Positions 16,583 through 25,866 are shown, numbered from the stretch's first letter. The stretch is DNA of 64,000 nucleotides from Saliterribacillus persicus (GCF_003337485.1 NZ_QPJJ01000002.1:62001-126000); one strand, 5' to 3'. Made by a program: numbers and translations. Notes: generated from the letters alone by a model not told the origin.

Positions 16583-16744
16583 CTACCGTTCTCTCTTTTC
16601 AACAAATAACAAAATTAGTGTTGCTAGTGGACCTAGCAAAAGAGATAGTAAAAACCAGTTAATTCCTCTTCTATTCTTTCCTTGAGCAAGTCCAGCATTT
16701 ATCAACGCTAGCGTACCCCATCCTACAAAAAATTGATTCTCCAT
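16583..16744 (-). CDS. 53-residue membrane protein
   Basis: A 53-codon frame behind AAAGGAG. MENQFFVGWGTLALINAGLA starts a first hydrophobic segment, a basic loop GKNRRG follows, and a second segment (WFLLSLLLGPLATLILLFV) ends in a charged tail. The GK.RRG..W..LSLLLGP pattern is frequent in small bacterial membrane proteins. Function unknown. Confidence 0.6.
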   Translation of the reverse strand: MENQFFVGWGTLALINAGLAQGKNRRGINWFLLSLLLGPLATLILLFVEKRER

Positions 16745-16850
16745 AATCTAAAGTCTCCTTTCTTATTTAGATTTAGGTCCTCCCTTCATTAACGTATTAA
16801 TTCAATACTTAAACTTTTATTACGTGAAGGAGACAATCAATATTGGTAGC

Positions 16851-17294
16851 TTAATCCTTATCACTATCGAAAACTGTTTCTAGAACAGCCAGAAGCAATG
16901 CAATAACAATTTCTATTTTCAAGGAAAGTGCAATACTATTCATAAACTCATCCACTGTGAAAAGGAGGATCCAGTTCGATGCACTTTCTATACTGAATCG
17001 GATAAGAAACATCTTTACTTTCGCTGTTATATTTCTAACAAACAGCTTGTAAATTACTTTCGAAATCAAGTCGACAATAAGACCTAGAAAAAAGAAACTG
17101 ACAACAAAAACAACCAATGACCAAATAGATTTATACTGAACTCCCAACAGTTCAAAAATTCCCACCATGCCAAAGAAATAAAACCCTAATACAAAGCCTA
17201 TTACCAGGATAATGAGAAGTGCTATTCCCGCAACTGTTGCTATCTTTCCTTTTATATTCATATCACGAAATGCATCATTTTTATGTTCTGGCAT
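16851..17294 (-). CDS. YrvL-like regulatory membrane protein
   Basis: A 147-residue protein with four membrane segments. DAFRDMNIKGKI followed by FYFFGMVGIFELLGVQYKSIW resembles Bacillus YrvL, a membrane protein reported to modulate the RsoA/SigO alternative sigma system. No such sigma gene is in this window, so its role here may differ. AAAGGAG precedes the ATG. Confidence 0.75.
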   Translation of the reverse strand: MPEHKNDAFRDMNIKGKIATVAGIALLIILVIGFVLGFYFFGMVGIFELLGVQYKSIWSLVVFVVSFFFLGLIVDLISKVIYKLFVRNITAKVKMFLIRFSIESASNWILLFTVDEFMNSIALSLKIEIVIALLLAVLETVFDSDKD

Positions 17295-17517
17295 AGGCTT
17301 GTTTCTCCTTTAAATAGTACTTCATTAACGAAAAAGAACTCCTGCTTATTAAAATTAAACAAGATTAGTAAGGTTACGATAGACACTTTTAATCTCACTT
17401 CTGAAAAGAGCCACCAGTAAGTGCTGAAATTTCTTACTAAACCATCCTCGATATAATAGCATTCACATTTTGTTCCACTATTGCATCCATTTGATTAAAT
17501 ATAATTGTTCACATTCT

Positions 17518-17766
17518 TTAAATTGTTATGAAAAAAAGTATTACAAAACATATAAACAATAAGAAAAGCCCTAATATTACAACTTTTTCACCTTTGTTAT
17601 TTTTAAAATATAAATACACAAATAAAATGTAAACAACATAAGCAACAGAAAAAAATACTATGCCTGAGATAAAGTATTCTTTAGGGTAATCTGTAAAAAT
17701 AAAATGAAAAATTGTGAAAATATATGACACCACAGCAAATAGATAGTGGAGTTTTTTAATTTCCAA
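17518..17766 (-). CDS. 82-residue three-helix membrane protein
   Basis: A TTG start at 17766 sits behind a very strong GAGGAGGGG. Three membrane segments (about residues 6-23, 32-54 and 60-82) are separated by short charged loops. No recognised domain. It follows the next gene upstream by about 20 bases and may be co-transcribed with it. Confidence 0.6.
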   Translation of the reverse strand: MEIKKLHYLFAVVSYIFTIFHFIFTDYPKEYFISGIVFFSVAYVVYILFVYLYFKNNKGEKVVILGLFLLFICFVILFFITI

Positions 17767-17786
17767 CTAACCCCTCCTCAGTTGGT

Positions 17787-18139
17787 TCAGTCTGATTTTT
17801 CAATGTGTATTAGTTTAGCCCCATGATAATGAGACCATTTATATTCTATATTATATGTTTCATTAGCCTCGACTAAATACCACACATGCTTTTCAACATG
17901 TATCTCTTCACCATCAATATTCACAAAATACTCATCTCTGTGTTCACCTTTATATTTTTCAAGTAATTCAGTATTCTCAACTTCTACCTGGTGAACTCTA
18001 GTCCATAAACCAATTAACACACTAGCACATAAACTGAAAATAATTATAGCTATCATTTTTATTATTTTTGAAAACTTTATATTTACATTCTTTTGACTAG
18101 CAACAGTCCCTCTTGATTATTAGTTTGTAGATCAGCCAT
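17787..18139 (-). pseudogene. Membrane-anchored protein with a likely one-base frameshift near the start
   Basis: An open frame of 89 residues begins at an ATG at 18056 (MIAIIIFSLCASVLIGLW anchor, then a polar extracytoplasmic domain) but lacks a ribosome site. A well-placed GAGGTGA and ATG lie at 18139 and read MADLQTNNQEG before shifting out of frame. Adding one G to the GGG that follows would join them as ...NQEGTVASQKNVNIKFSKI.... So the true gene is probably 17787-18139 with a one-base deletion or a sequencing error. Function unknown. Confidence 0.5.
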
Positions 18140-18360
18140 ATTTCACCTCAACACAATCATTTTTACTCTTAATAATTTCATACGAATATAAATAGAATAA
18201 GATTCACTAATATAACAACCTTTTCATGACCATACATATCACTTGAACAACAAATTTTAATAATATTTTTTTCTATCGTTGGTATGTAAATAGGCAAAAC
18301 ACGCTTCACCTTTATTAAAGAAATTGCATGGTTGCTTTAATTATTTTTGTCACAATTATG
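18057..18360. other. AT-rich gap with little content
   Basis: Apart from the probable 5' end of the frameshifted gene (to 18139), this gap shows no open frame with a ribosome site and no clear hairpin. Confidence 0.4.
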
Positions 18361-18615
18361 TTATGGTCCAGTCCAATATAATGTTCTCACTAAGAAAGGA
18401 AGAACAACTGTTATAAATATAAGGACACCATTTCCAATCAATCCATTCTTTCTAGATACGCCTTTTTCTGCAAATAATGCTAATATAAAACCAATTCCAG
18501 ATGCAATGACTCCACATATCATAAAAATATCGATAGCAAATACAAGAGCAATAAGGTAGGATGATAATCCAATGAAAAATAGAATGCTTGAAAATGAGCC
18601 TATTTTCCTTCTCAT
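18361..18615 (-). CDS. 84-residue three-helix membrane protein
   Basis: GGAGGTGG precedes the ATG at 18615. Hydrophobic segments cover residues 8-26, 28-47 and 60-78 with a basic loop AEKGVSRKNG between the second and third. No known motif; one of several similar small membrane proteins in this run. Confidence 0.62.
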   Translation of the reverse strand: MRRKIGSFSSILFFIGLSSYLIALVFAIDIFMICGVIASGIGFILALFAEKGVSRKNGLIGNGVLIFITVVLPFLVRTLYWTGP

Positions 18616-18736
18616 TATATTCCACCTCCATTATTTTTTGATTTAAAATTATACCTTGCTATACATATCTATGTCTTTAGCATAAGAACAGATTTCTATC
18701 TTTTTGAATACTCACATTCGTTTGTTTTAAAACATT

Positions 18737-19516
18737 TTACTGTATTGTTATTACATCTTCAGTTATTGTATTTTTTTGTATCCAATTTTCTATCAATTGA
18801 TTAAAGAAAACAGGATTTACTAAACTGATTCCATGTCCAACTTTAGGAATAATAATCCCAGTACAATTAGAGTTACTCGAAACTAAATCTATCGCTGATT
18901 TTTTCATTACTGATTTTTCTTTATCTCCAACAGTAACCAATATCTTACATTTAGCTTTATTAAAGGTTTCGGGAATTTTAAAAGACATATTTTCTTCTAA
19001 TATTCTAATAAGTGTATCTGGTTTCATTTGGGAACTTTCTTTGTAATATGTATCAAAATATTCCTCTCCAATATAGAGGGTTTTCGCTTGAAGTTTTGAA
19101 AATGATTTATTTTTTACTAAGGGGTAAGATATTTTTATCGACGGTTTTATAATTTTTCTGATAATAGAGTTTGGTCTTACCAGTGCGCTGTTAATTATCG
19201 CATAATCAGCTAAACTGGAATTAAGACTCAACATTTGAATGATCACTTGTGCACCTAAAGAAAAACCAACAACAGTAACTTTTTTATCGTTAGCTATTTT
19301 TTCTATTAAATCATTTATTTTTTCCGCACTTAATTGAATTGAAAATTCTTCTGTATCTTCACTATCTCCTTGTTCGGGTAAATCTATTGTAATGCAATGA
19401 TAATTACTAAAATATTCAACCTGTCTATCCCACATCCAGCTACTTACGCCACCTCCGTGTAAAAACACTAGTAATGAAGCATTCTTATCTCCGTACTCTT
19501 GATAATTTAAAACCAA
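18737..19516 (-). CDS. Alpha/beta-fold hydrolase
   Basis: A roughly 260-residue soluble hydrolase. LVFLHGGGVSSWMWDRQ holds the oxyanion loop; the nucleophile elbow is GFSLG; the acid is in VTVGDKE and the histidine in PKVGHGISLV. The family hydrolyses esters, lactones or related bonds; substrate unknown. The TTG at 19516 is preferred (AGAGGTG six bases upstream); a GTG at 19525 is too close to that site. Confidence 0.85.
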   Translation of the reverse strand: MVLNYQEYGDKNASLLVFLHGGGVSSWMWDRQVEYFSNYHCITIDLPEQGDSEDTEEFSIQLSAEKINDLIEKIANDKKVTVVGFSLGAQVIIQMLSLNSSLADYAIINSALVRPNSIIRKIIKPSIKISYPLVKNKSFSKLQAKTLYIGEEYFDTYYKESSQMKPDTLIRILEENMSFKIPETFNKAKCKILVTVGDKEKSVMKKSAIDLVSSNSNCTGIIIPKVGHGISLVNPVFFNQLIENWIQKNTITEDVITIQ

Positions 19517-19674
19517 CTCTTTCACCTCTTAATTTGATTTGTTATAAAAGTAACTGTCCGCTGAAAAAGCATAGGAACCTTAGACTCCTCAGCTTCTTGT
19601 TCCACTATTGTACCCTTTAGATAAATAACAGAAGTTTGAATGTTTGCCAGTATTTTTCAGGTTTATATGTTTGC

Positions 19675-20050
19675 TTAATCATTGACTAAGGTTTGAATTT
19701 TTAATACCTCTTTTAAATTTATGACTTCATAATCCGGTTTAACGTTGCCCTTTATTTCACTCTGATTTCTATTAAGCCATATGTTGGTGACTCGTTATGT
19801 AGTGATATTGCTGTTTCAAATAAAATGGGAATTAAAAGTGGAGTCAACTCACCAATCTTTAAAGAATATCAAGCATTTTTGGATGAGGCTTATATGACTT
19901 CACGTCCTCACTTGTAATTACATCCTTAACCGATAACTGATGAAGTTTGATAACTGCCAAAATATCTGAACGGTCTATATTTGAGAGTATATAAACGTGA
20001 GTTCTTGTCTAATTTAAGAATTCGATTGAATCATGAAAACAGCCGGATTT
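19675..20050 (-). pseudogene. Decayed HAD hydrolase gene with internal micro-inversion
   Basis: Minus-strand pieces read VYILSNIDRSDI and TSEDVKSYKPHPKMLDIL upstream, then IWLNRNQSEIKGN and VKPDYEVINLKEVL downstream, the motif II/III and C-terminal parts of a HAD phosphatase. The expected acidic motif between them is missing on this strand but is present on the plus strand at 19780-19839 as YVGDSLCSDIAVSNKMGIKS. So about 65 bases are flipped. The edges carry TTGGTGA (19784-19790) and TCACCAA (19849-19855). The N-terminal DxD region is not recognisable and stops occur. Confidence 0.72.
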
Positions 20051-20099
20051 ACCCAATGATTAATTGATGAATCGCTTCCATTAAATTAATTGAAAAGCC

Positions 20100-20387
20100 T
20101 CATAATATACCCTTATACTTTATAAAAAATGGGGCTAATAGCGAACCTAGCAAGAGTATAATTAACCCTATTACAAGAGTAAGAATGAAATTTTCAAAAG
20201 AGGCCAGGAAATTTACAAATATAAAGAAAGGCACAATTGTGCAAAAAACAAAAGCTAACCTCCCCAATTTGGTTATATTATGTTCCGTTCCACATTTATT
20301 ACACGTAATTGGTTTGTATTTCAATACAAAAGATTTATAGATTTTACTCCAGCTAAATGGAGTATTACATTTATCGCATTTCTGCAA
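20100..20387 (-). CDS. Small two-CxxC zinc-ribbon membrane protein
   Basis: A 95-residue protein with KCDKCNTPF at the N-terminus and ITCNKCGTEH about 25 residues later, a zinc-ribbon pattern (cxxc_20_cxxc type), followed by two membrane segments (about 45-66 and 68-90). The start is TTG at 20387 behind GAGGTG. Function unknown. Confidence 0.7.
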   Translation of the reverse strand: MQKCDKCNTPFSWSKIYKSFVLKYKPITCNKCGTEHNITKLGRLAFVFCTIVPFFIFVNFLASFENFILTLVIGLIILLLGSLLAPFFIKYKGIL

Positions 20388-20480
20388 AATAAAACACCTC
20401 GTTATTAGAGTATCTTGAATAATGTAATTATGTATTTAAGCTCTTGCTATCTTAATAAGAAAGGACAATTATTTTTTCAC

Positions 20481-20774
20481 TTAATTTAGAACCCACCTTA
20501 TCATTCCAACCACAACAGTAAGAAAACCATTAGCTAATGTTATAAGTCCTAAAAACGCTCCACCATAACCTGCACCTTCTCCTGTACCTCCCGAACTCCA
20601 ATAATAAAAATGAAGAAATAATGCACCGCTTAAAAAGCCAAACACTGGAGCAAGCACCATCATAATGGTGCCTAATACTATAAGATTTAATTTATCCTTT
20701 TTAAACAAAGTAAAAGAAATAACATTAAGAATTAATAAAACTATGATAAATAATGTCAAAATTAATCCTTCCAT
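20481..20774 (-). CDS. 97-residue three-helix membrane protein
   Basis: AAAGGGGA precedes the ATG. Three hydrophobic segments (2-23, 30-53 and 70-95) with a Gly-rich loop SSGGTGEGAGYGG between the last two. No recognised family. Confidence 0.62.
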   Translation of the reverse strand: MEGLILTLFIIVLLILNVISFTLFKKDKLNLIVLGTIMMVLAPVFGFLSGALFLHFYYWSSGGTGEGAGYGGAFLGLITLANGFLTVVVGMIRWVLN

Positions 20775-20906
20775 AACTTATCCCCTTTTATCGGTTGAAT
20801 TTATACAAACAACTAAAACTTATTAATTAATTCTGCTACATTATTTTGATAAGGTTTCGACGATTCATTTTTTGATTATTTCAGTTCCTTTATTAAGAAG
20901 ATTAAT

Positions 20907-21929
20907 TTAGTGTGAAATTACTTCCTCAATCTCACTCATAATATCAAATGCACCCTGGGATTTATTTGAGCATACTACTGTTTTTATTGATGTTTTGGGA
21001 TAGAAAGCAGAATGGAAACTAACCCCTGGGTCATAACCCATAATATGAAATTTGAAAATTCCATCCTCATTTTTATCTATCCATACTCCATAACCATAAA
21101 AACCATTTTGTTCCCCTGTTCGAACATGCGGAGTTAGTAACATTTTAGTGTGTTTTTCATCAAGTAATTGGTTATGGATGAGGGAATCCCACAAGTTTGA
21201 CATATCATTTACAGTTACAAAGGCTCCTCCATCTGAACCGCCTTTTACAGGCAATGAATAGATATTTGTTTTCCATTTACCATTTGGAAGGGCAATATAA
21301 CCAAGTGCTGTATGTTTGGGGAGAGAATCAAATTCAAAGTAGCCAGAGTTATACATCTGCGCTTTTTTGAAAATATTTTCTTCTATGTATTTTGAAAATT
21401 CAAGCTTGCTCGCTCGTTCTACAATTAAACCAAGTAAAATATAACCAGCATTGTTATAATGAAATCTTTCTCCAGCTTTTAATTTCATTGGTTTGTCCTG
21501 AAAAAGGGGTAGAAAGTCTTCTAAGGTTCTAATAAGATACATTGGTTTTTTAACCCACAATTCTTCAAAATCTTGCATAACCTCTTCATCAAAATAATCT
21601 GGTATTCCAGATGTATGCGTTAAAAGATGATGAATAGTTATTTCTTTATCAAAGTATGGGAAAAGCTCGTCAAGGCAATCTTCTAATTTTGCGTCAAAAG
21701 AAAGTTCCCCTGTTTCTACAAGTTGACATATTGCAATTGCCGTAAAAAGTTTGCAACCAGAAGCTATGCCAAATTTTGTTTGGGTACTATTTAAAATTTG
21801 CTCAGAACGATTAGCGAAACCATGGCTTAACTCTATTAAAATATTATTATCTTCTTTGACAAGAACGCTTCCGGAGAAATTAAACTCTTCTTGTATACTG
21901 GCTATACGATTTAGAATGTTGCTTTTCAA
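20907..21929 (-). CDS. Serine hydrolase, class C beta-lactamase family
   Basis: About 340 residues. The SxxK catalytic motif is in FGIASGCKLFTAIA and the YxN motif in FHYNNAGYILLG; LLTHTSGIPDY is the usual family block. No signal peptide is seen, so it is probably a cytosolic esterase or peptidase of this fold rather than a true secreted beta-lactamase. The TTG at 21929 is chosen because GGAGGG sits six bases before it; an ATG at 21959 would add ten residues over that site. Confidence 0.85.
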   Translation of the reverse strand: MKSNILNRIASIQEEFNFSGSVLVKEDNNILIELSHGFANRSEQILNSTQTKFGIASGCKLFTAIAICQLVETGELSFDAKLEDCLDELFPYFDKEITIHHLLTHTSGIPDYFDEEVMQDFEELWVKKPMYLIRTLEDFLPLFQDKPMKLKAGERFHYNNAGYILLGLIVERASKLEFSKYIEENIFKKAQMYNSGYFEFDSLPKHTALGYIALPNGKWKTNIYSLPVKGGSDGGAFVTVNDMSNLWDSLIHNQLLDEKHTKMLLTPHVRTGEQNGFYGYGVWIDKNEDGIFKFHIMGYDPGVSFHSAFYPKTSIKTVVCSNKSQGAFDIMSEIEEVISH

Positions 21930-22066
21930 TAAAATCCCTCCATTACTTTGCTTTTTCATTTTAGCTACTCCTTAATTGAAGTGGTCTGGATTGTTCCCGT
22001 TTAAACCATGACAGCAGCCACATCTTATTCAACTATTGCTAAGCGCTTTGTTTAATAATTATATTA

Positions 22067-22297
22067 TTATAGATATAAAATGTAGGATAAAATTACAAAA
22101 GCTACAACAATTATAGATTGCTTTATCCACAATAATTTGTTACTAACTCCAGCTTTCTTTTCTAAATAGAACACATAACTATTAAGAAATGTAATACCTA
22201 TGAGCGATAATCCGAACCCTTGCGAATCATACATCAATGAGAAATACCTCAAAATACCTAACCCAACCATAACCATCGCAATTGAACCAATAACCAT
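22067..22297 (-). CDS. 76-residue membrane protein, start uncertain
   Basis: Three hydrophobic segments with a YLEKKAG loop. The ATG at 22297 has no ribosome site. Frame-open sequence upstream reads ISKENKQLYLN; an ATG at 22340 would give MDKISKENKQLYLN if one A were removed from a run of five, so the true 5' end may be lost to a one-base change. Function unknown. Confidence 0.45.
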   Translation of the reverse strand: MVIGSIAMVMVGLGILRYFSLMYDSQGFGLSLIGITFLNSYVFYLEKKAGVSNKLLWIKQSIIVVAFVILSYILYL

Positions 22298-22602
22298 ATT
22301 TAAATATAGTTGTTTATTTTCTTTAGAAATTTTTATCCATTCCAGTTCTTAATAGATAATCCGCTACATTAATTTGATTGTCAAAATCACAAATTCTCAG
22401 GTTCTTTATTATCATATTAACATAAATTTTCCAATTTAATTTCAAATTTCAATAACCTACTTATTCTGCAATCTACCTCTACCCACAAAAAAAGCGCGAT
22501 TCTTATTAGAGAATTGCGCCTGATTGTTGCATGTATTATCCAATAGGAATTAGGTGCTAAAGGTCAAGCGATTAGCTTCTTGCACTCTCGCAACCCTTTC
22601 GT
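22298..22602. other. Gap with gene remnant and intergenic repeat
   Basis: Contains a 30-codon minus-strand remnant ending in NVADYLLRTGMDKNF (stop near 22327) and, at 22551-22605, one copy of the intergenic palindromic repeat shared with 25804-25858. Confidence 0.45.
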
Positions 22603-22605
22603 TCA
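22551..22605. repeat. Intergenic palindromic repeat, copy 1
   Basis: Begins TAGGTGCTAAAGG and contains AGCTTCTTGCACTCTCGC. It aligns over about 55 bases with 25804-25858. The two halves can pair imperfectly (GGT...GTCAAG against CTTGCAC...ACC). Confidence 0.65.
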
Positions 22606-23064
22606 AGAAGGGAAATATTCCATAGGTTCTGTGCAATGTACGTAACCGTTTTTCTTATAATAATTAATAGAATCATCACTTGGCCATACAATGACAAATT
22701 CATAATTGTTTTGTTCAATCCATTTATTTACTGTTTTAAGTATGTTACTTCCGACACCCATATTTCGGATTTTTGGAACTGTATATACATTGGTCATATA
22801 AGCAAATGGATATGTTACTTTACCTGGTCTTGGTACTTTTTGTATTAACTCTATGTATATGTGTGATACAACTTTTCCATTTTCCTCAGCAACCCAAATA
22901 AACCATTGATCACTTTCAATTGCATTCTCTAAAAAAGATTGACATTCCTTTTCAAAATCATCAAATGATGACTTCCTCTTACTTTCATCATATTCAATAG
23001 TAAATTCCCATCTCATTTCTATTAATTGCTTAATGTCTTTTATTTCTGCAAGCCTAATATTCAC
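22603..23064 (-). CDS. GNAT family N-acetyltransferase
   Basis: A 153-residue acetyltransferase. The acetyl-CoA loop is VPKIRNMGVGSNILK (motif A) and the C-terminal strand-helix reads YYKKNGYVHC. Starts with GTG behind GAGAGGAAG. The family acetylates amines of antibiotics, metabolites or proteins; acceptor unknown. Confidence 0.88.
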   Translation of the reverse strand: MNIRLAEIKDIKQLIEMRWEFTIEYDESKRKSSFDDFEKECQSFLENAIESDQWFIWVAEENGKVVSHIYIELIQKVPRPGKVTYPFAYMTNVYTVPKIRNMGVGSNILKTVNKWIEQNNYEFVIVWPSDDSINYYKKNGYVHCTEPMEYFPS

Positions 23065-23175
23065 GCTTACTTCCTCTCCTTAATCATTTGTTGCTGTTTC
23101 TGCTAAACTGCATCGTTGAACATGAAAACCATTCCTTATTCGTGGAAAGCTAACGGTTTGTTGAAGATTATTAAT

Positions 23176-23571
23176 TTAGTCTCTTTCAAATGAACGAATG
23201 AATATAATTCCACAAACGACAGTCAGTATTGCTCTCAATTCTGAATAGATAAACGGATTATAAGGAAAATGAGAACCTGTACCAAACCATTTAATCCAAT
23301 TGGTAGTCGGTATAAATACTAATAGAGTTAGAATAACTGTGGGTATCAAAATACTCCAATTAAATCTAAGCTTCCTTGAAGTTAGAACACCTAACAACTT
23401 ATCTAACTCCAATAAAACCCCAAATAAAAAGTATAATATACCTATACCAAAAAACAACAGCTCACTTTCCCCACTAACATTTTCTAAATAATTATATTTC
23501 GGAATTATCAAAACTAATAATACTAATACACAAAGACCGCCTAAAATTTTAGATATATTAACTTTATCCAC
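23176..23571 (-). CDS. 131-residue four-helix membrane protein
   Basis: GTG start at 23571 with AAGGGG upstream at slightly long spacing. Four hydrophobic segments, ending in a charged FERD. No recognised motif. Confidence 0.58.
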   Translation of the reverse strand: MDKVNISKILGGLCVLVLLVLIIPKYNYLENVSGESELLFFGIGILYFLFGVLLELDKLLGVLTSRKLRFNWSILIPTVILTLLVFIPTTNWIKWFGTGSHFPYNPFIYSELRAILTVVCGIIFIRSFERD

Positions 23572-23806
23572 CTATATCAATCCCCTTCACTCTCTATGAA
23601 ATTAACAGCATGCTTAATTAAGAAATCTGATGGGTTGGTTCAATATCTACATTTAATGTTAACATAATGTTCCAATTTGCATTAATTAGATTCCGAGTAA
23701 AGATTGACTGACTTTTCGTCTGCCTTCTTATTAAACTCTAACGCTAAGTTAGTAGCACAAAGTGGTATTTGTATTATTAAATACGAGGTATCATTAGTTC
23801 CATAAT

Positions 23807-24466
23807 CTATTTCTGTAATATAGGGAATATTGTTTGTAGCTCTTTCAAATCGTTAATTACGATATCGGCTTGAGAAAGTTCATCTTCTTGTGCAAAATCA
23901 AAGTTGCATCCAATAGAAACTAACCCATTATCTTTGGCTGCATTTATATCTGAAATTCGGTCTCCAATCACTGCTCCATTAGTGATATCGTATTTTTCTA
24001 TGATACTCTGGACCAAATCCGATTTATTCAAAGATTTAATTTGTTGGATACTAAATGTTTCCGTAACCCATTTATCCAAATGATAATAATTGACAATCGC
24101 TTTTAAATAACCTCTTAAACCATTGCTCGCTATGTATATTGAACAATTACTCTTTTTCAAACAACTAAAAACTTCTTTTACATTAGGATATAAAGAACCT
24201 TTTCCACTTCTTATATTTTCAATTAGTTTTTCTAGAAAATAAGCATCTGTTTGCTCTCTTTCTTCTGCCGAATGATTAGGTAACAAAGTTTCCCATACTT
24301 TTGGTAGAGGCACTCCCATAATTTCACGGTATTTATTAATAGGAGTCACTGCATCCCACTTTTCTAGTGAACGTAAGTGGTTAAAAGTATCTTCAAGAGA
24401 TACTTCTAAAATTTTATTCGTTTGAAATAGCGTTCCATCCATATCAAAAATTAATGATTGAGACAT
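23807..24466 (-). CDS. HAD-superfamily phosphatase
   Basis: A 219-residue HAD hydrolase with motif I FDMDGTLFQT, motif II IYIASNG, the Lys in SLNKSDL and motif III/IV GAVIGDRISDINAAKDNG. The cap is helical (subfamily I). GGGAGAG precedes the ATG. Substrate unknown. It lies about 60 bases behind the P-loop kinase gene and may share its transcript. Confidence 0.86.
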   Translation of the reverse strand: MSQSLIFDMDGTLFQTNKILEVSLEDTFNHLRSLEKWDAVTPINKYREIMGVPLPKVWETLLPNHSAEEREQTDAYFLEKLIENIRSGKGSLYPNVKEVFSCLKKSNCSIYIASNGLRGYLKAIVNYYHLDKWVTETFSIQQIKSLNKSDLVQSIIEKYDITNGAVIGDRISDINAAKDNGLVSIGCNFDFAQEDELSQADIVINDLKELQTIFPILQK

Positions 24467-24525
24467 TATTTTTTCTCTCCCTATTAAAGTGATGCACCTT
24501 TTAATTTAATAGTAAAAATTACAAT

Positions 24526-25173
24526 TTAAATTAAGTCATCTTTTTCTAGAAAATACTCTTCATCGGAATTTTTTAATACAATATTAAAATTTCGATGATA
24601 AGGATGCATAAATAATTCATATTGAATTCTACGCTCTTCATGAGATTGTCTTAAAAAATCTATATTTCTTCCTCTTTCAGCAACATCACGATAAGACCTT
24701 CTTGTAAATTCAGTTTCGCCATCCGTATATAAGTATACTTTTAAATCTAATAAATTAGGATTAGCAAATGCTACACTCATCCCTTCAATAATATTTACAT
24801 TGTTTTTAGAAGAGATTAAATTACTCTTTTTATAGTGGGTACCTATTGTATAAATATCTAATCCATCTCTAATCATATGTATGTCTCGTTCTAAAGCTTG
24901 TATATTATGTGCCCCTGGGTGACAAGCTGTCATCTTACCCTGGTGATTTTCATTCTTATATTCATAATTAATCATAGAGTAATTTCTAATATTAGATGAG
25001 CCGATAATATATGGATCAGTATTAATATAATTAACATCACTATGTCCTAATAATTTTATAAGGTTATTTGCAAACGTTGTCTTTCCAGAAGCACCATGCC
25101 CCGAGATACCAATTATGATTTTCCTTTTTTTACTGCTGGCAAATCTAGCTATCTTATTTAATATCTTGTCCAT
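24526..25173 (-). CDS. Uridine kinase-like P-loop protein
   Basis: A 215-residue NTP-binding protein. The Walker A motif is GISGHGASGKTTFA; INTDPY and the Glu in NIIEGMSVAF fit the nucleoside/phosphoribulokinase group. A basic lid (RRSYRDVAERGR) is seen. It probably phosphorylates a small hydroxyl substrate; uridine is not proven. AGGCAGGG precedes the ATG. Confidence 0.8.
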   Translation of the reverse strand: MDKILNKIARFASSKKRKIIIGISGHGASGKTTFANNLIKLLGHSDVNYINTDPYIIGSSNIRNYSMINYEYKNENHQGKMTACHPGAHNIQALERDIHMIRDGLDIYTIGTHYKKSNLISSKNNVNIIEGMSVAFANPNLLDLKVYLYTDGETEFTRRSYRDVAERGRNIDFLRQSHEERRIQYELFMHPYHRNFNIVLKNSDEEYFLEKDDLI

Positions 25174-25301
25174 AATTCCCTGCCTTTTTGTTAACTTATT
25201 TAATATCTTTCTTAAAGAATTCCCACTGTTACTTTAATAAGCATAGGAACTCTAATCTCATCAACACTCCCATCACTCATTCTATAAAGAATTTCAAAAT
25301 A

Positions 25302-25733
25302 TTAAAATTTTATATAGAAAGGGTGAGTATTTTCATCCAAACAATATTCAATTCTTTGTCTGAAATTCCCCACAGTTACCATTTCCAAAGCCTGCTCAAT
25401 AGGATAGAACCCAACTTCCAAACTCTCTGGTGAAGTCGTTAATTTCCCTCCAACTGGTTTAGCTAAGAACAATGAATTACAAATTGATTTTTTCACGTTT
25501 TGAAATATTCCACAAAATATTAAATCTGTAATATCAATACCTGACTCCTCTTTAGTTTCTCTTATTGCTGCATCGCTTAAAGACTCACCTTCTTCAACTT
25601 GCCCACCTGGCATTTCCCAGCCTCTTTTGGGTCCCCTGATTAATAGAATTTCCTTATCCTCATTGAGAACAATAGTGGCAGCCGAAACTATGTGTTTTGG
25701 TGGTGTGTAAATTTGTGATTCACTTCTCCCCAT
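25302..25733 (-). CDS. Nudix hydrolase
   Basis: A 143-residue enzyme with a complete Nudix box: GGQVEEGESLSDAAIRETKE followed by ESGI, fitting GX5EX7REUXEEXGU. Nudix enzymes hydrolyse nucleoside diphosphates linked to other groups. GAGGAGG precedes the ATG. Substrate unknown. Confidence 0.9.
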   Translation of the reverse strand: MGRSESQIYTPPKHIVSAATIVLNEDKEILLIRGPKRGWEMPGGQVEEGESLSDAAIRETKEESGIDITDLIFCGIFQNVKKSICNSLFLAKPVGGKLTTSPESLEVGFYPIEQALEMVTVGNFRQRIEYCLDENTHPFYIKF

Positions 25734-25803
25734 AAAATTCCTCCTCTTTTTAATGACTAATTTTCAGTTCTTTTTTAACAATCCTGCCCGGTATTACAAT
25801 AAG

Positions 25804-25858
25804 TAGGTGCGAAAGGGCAAGCACCTAGCTTCTTGCTCTATCTCACCCTCAGTTAAAG
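25804..25858. repeat. Intergenic palindromic repeat, copy 2
   Basis: Starts TAGGTGCGAAAGGGCAAG and contains CTAGCTTCTTGCTCTATC. GGTG-5-GGGCAAG pairs with CTTGCTC-5-CACC around a ten-base loop. It aligns with 22551-22605, and its right half resembles 19591-19620. Confidence 0.65.
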
Positions 25859-25866
25859 ATCAAGGT

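Noticed and set aside
20907-21929. True secreted beta-lactamase
   Set aside because: SxxK and YxN motifs are present, but there is no signal peptide or lipobox, so it is listed as a serine hydrolase of that fold.
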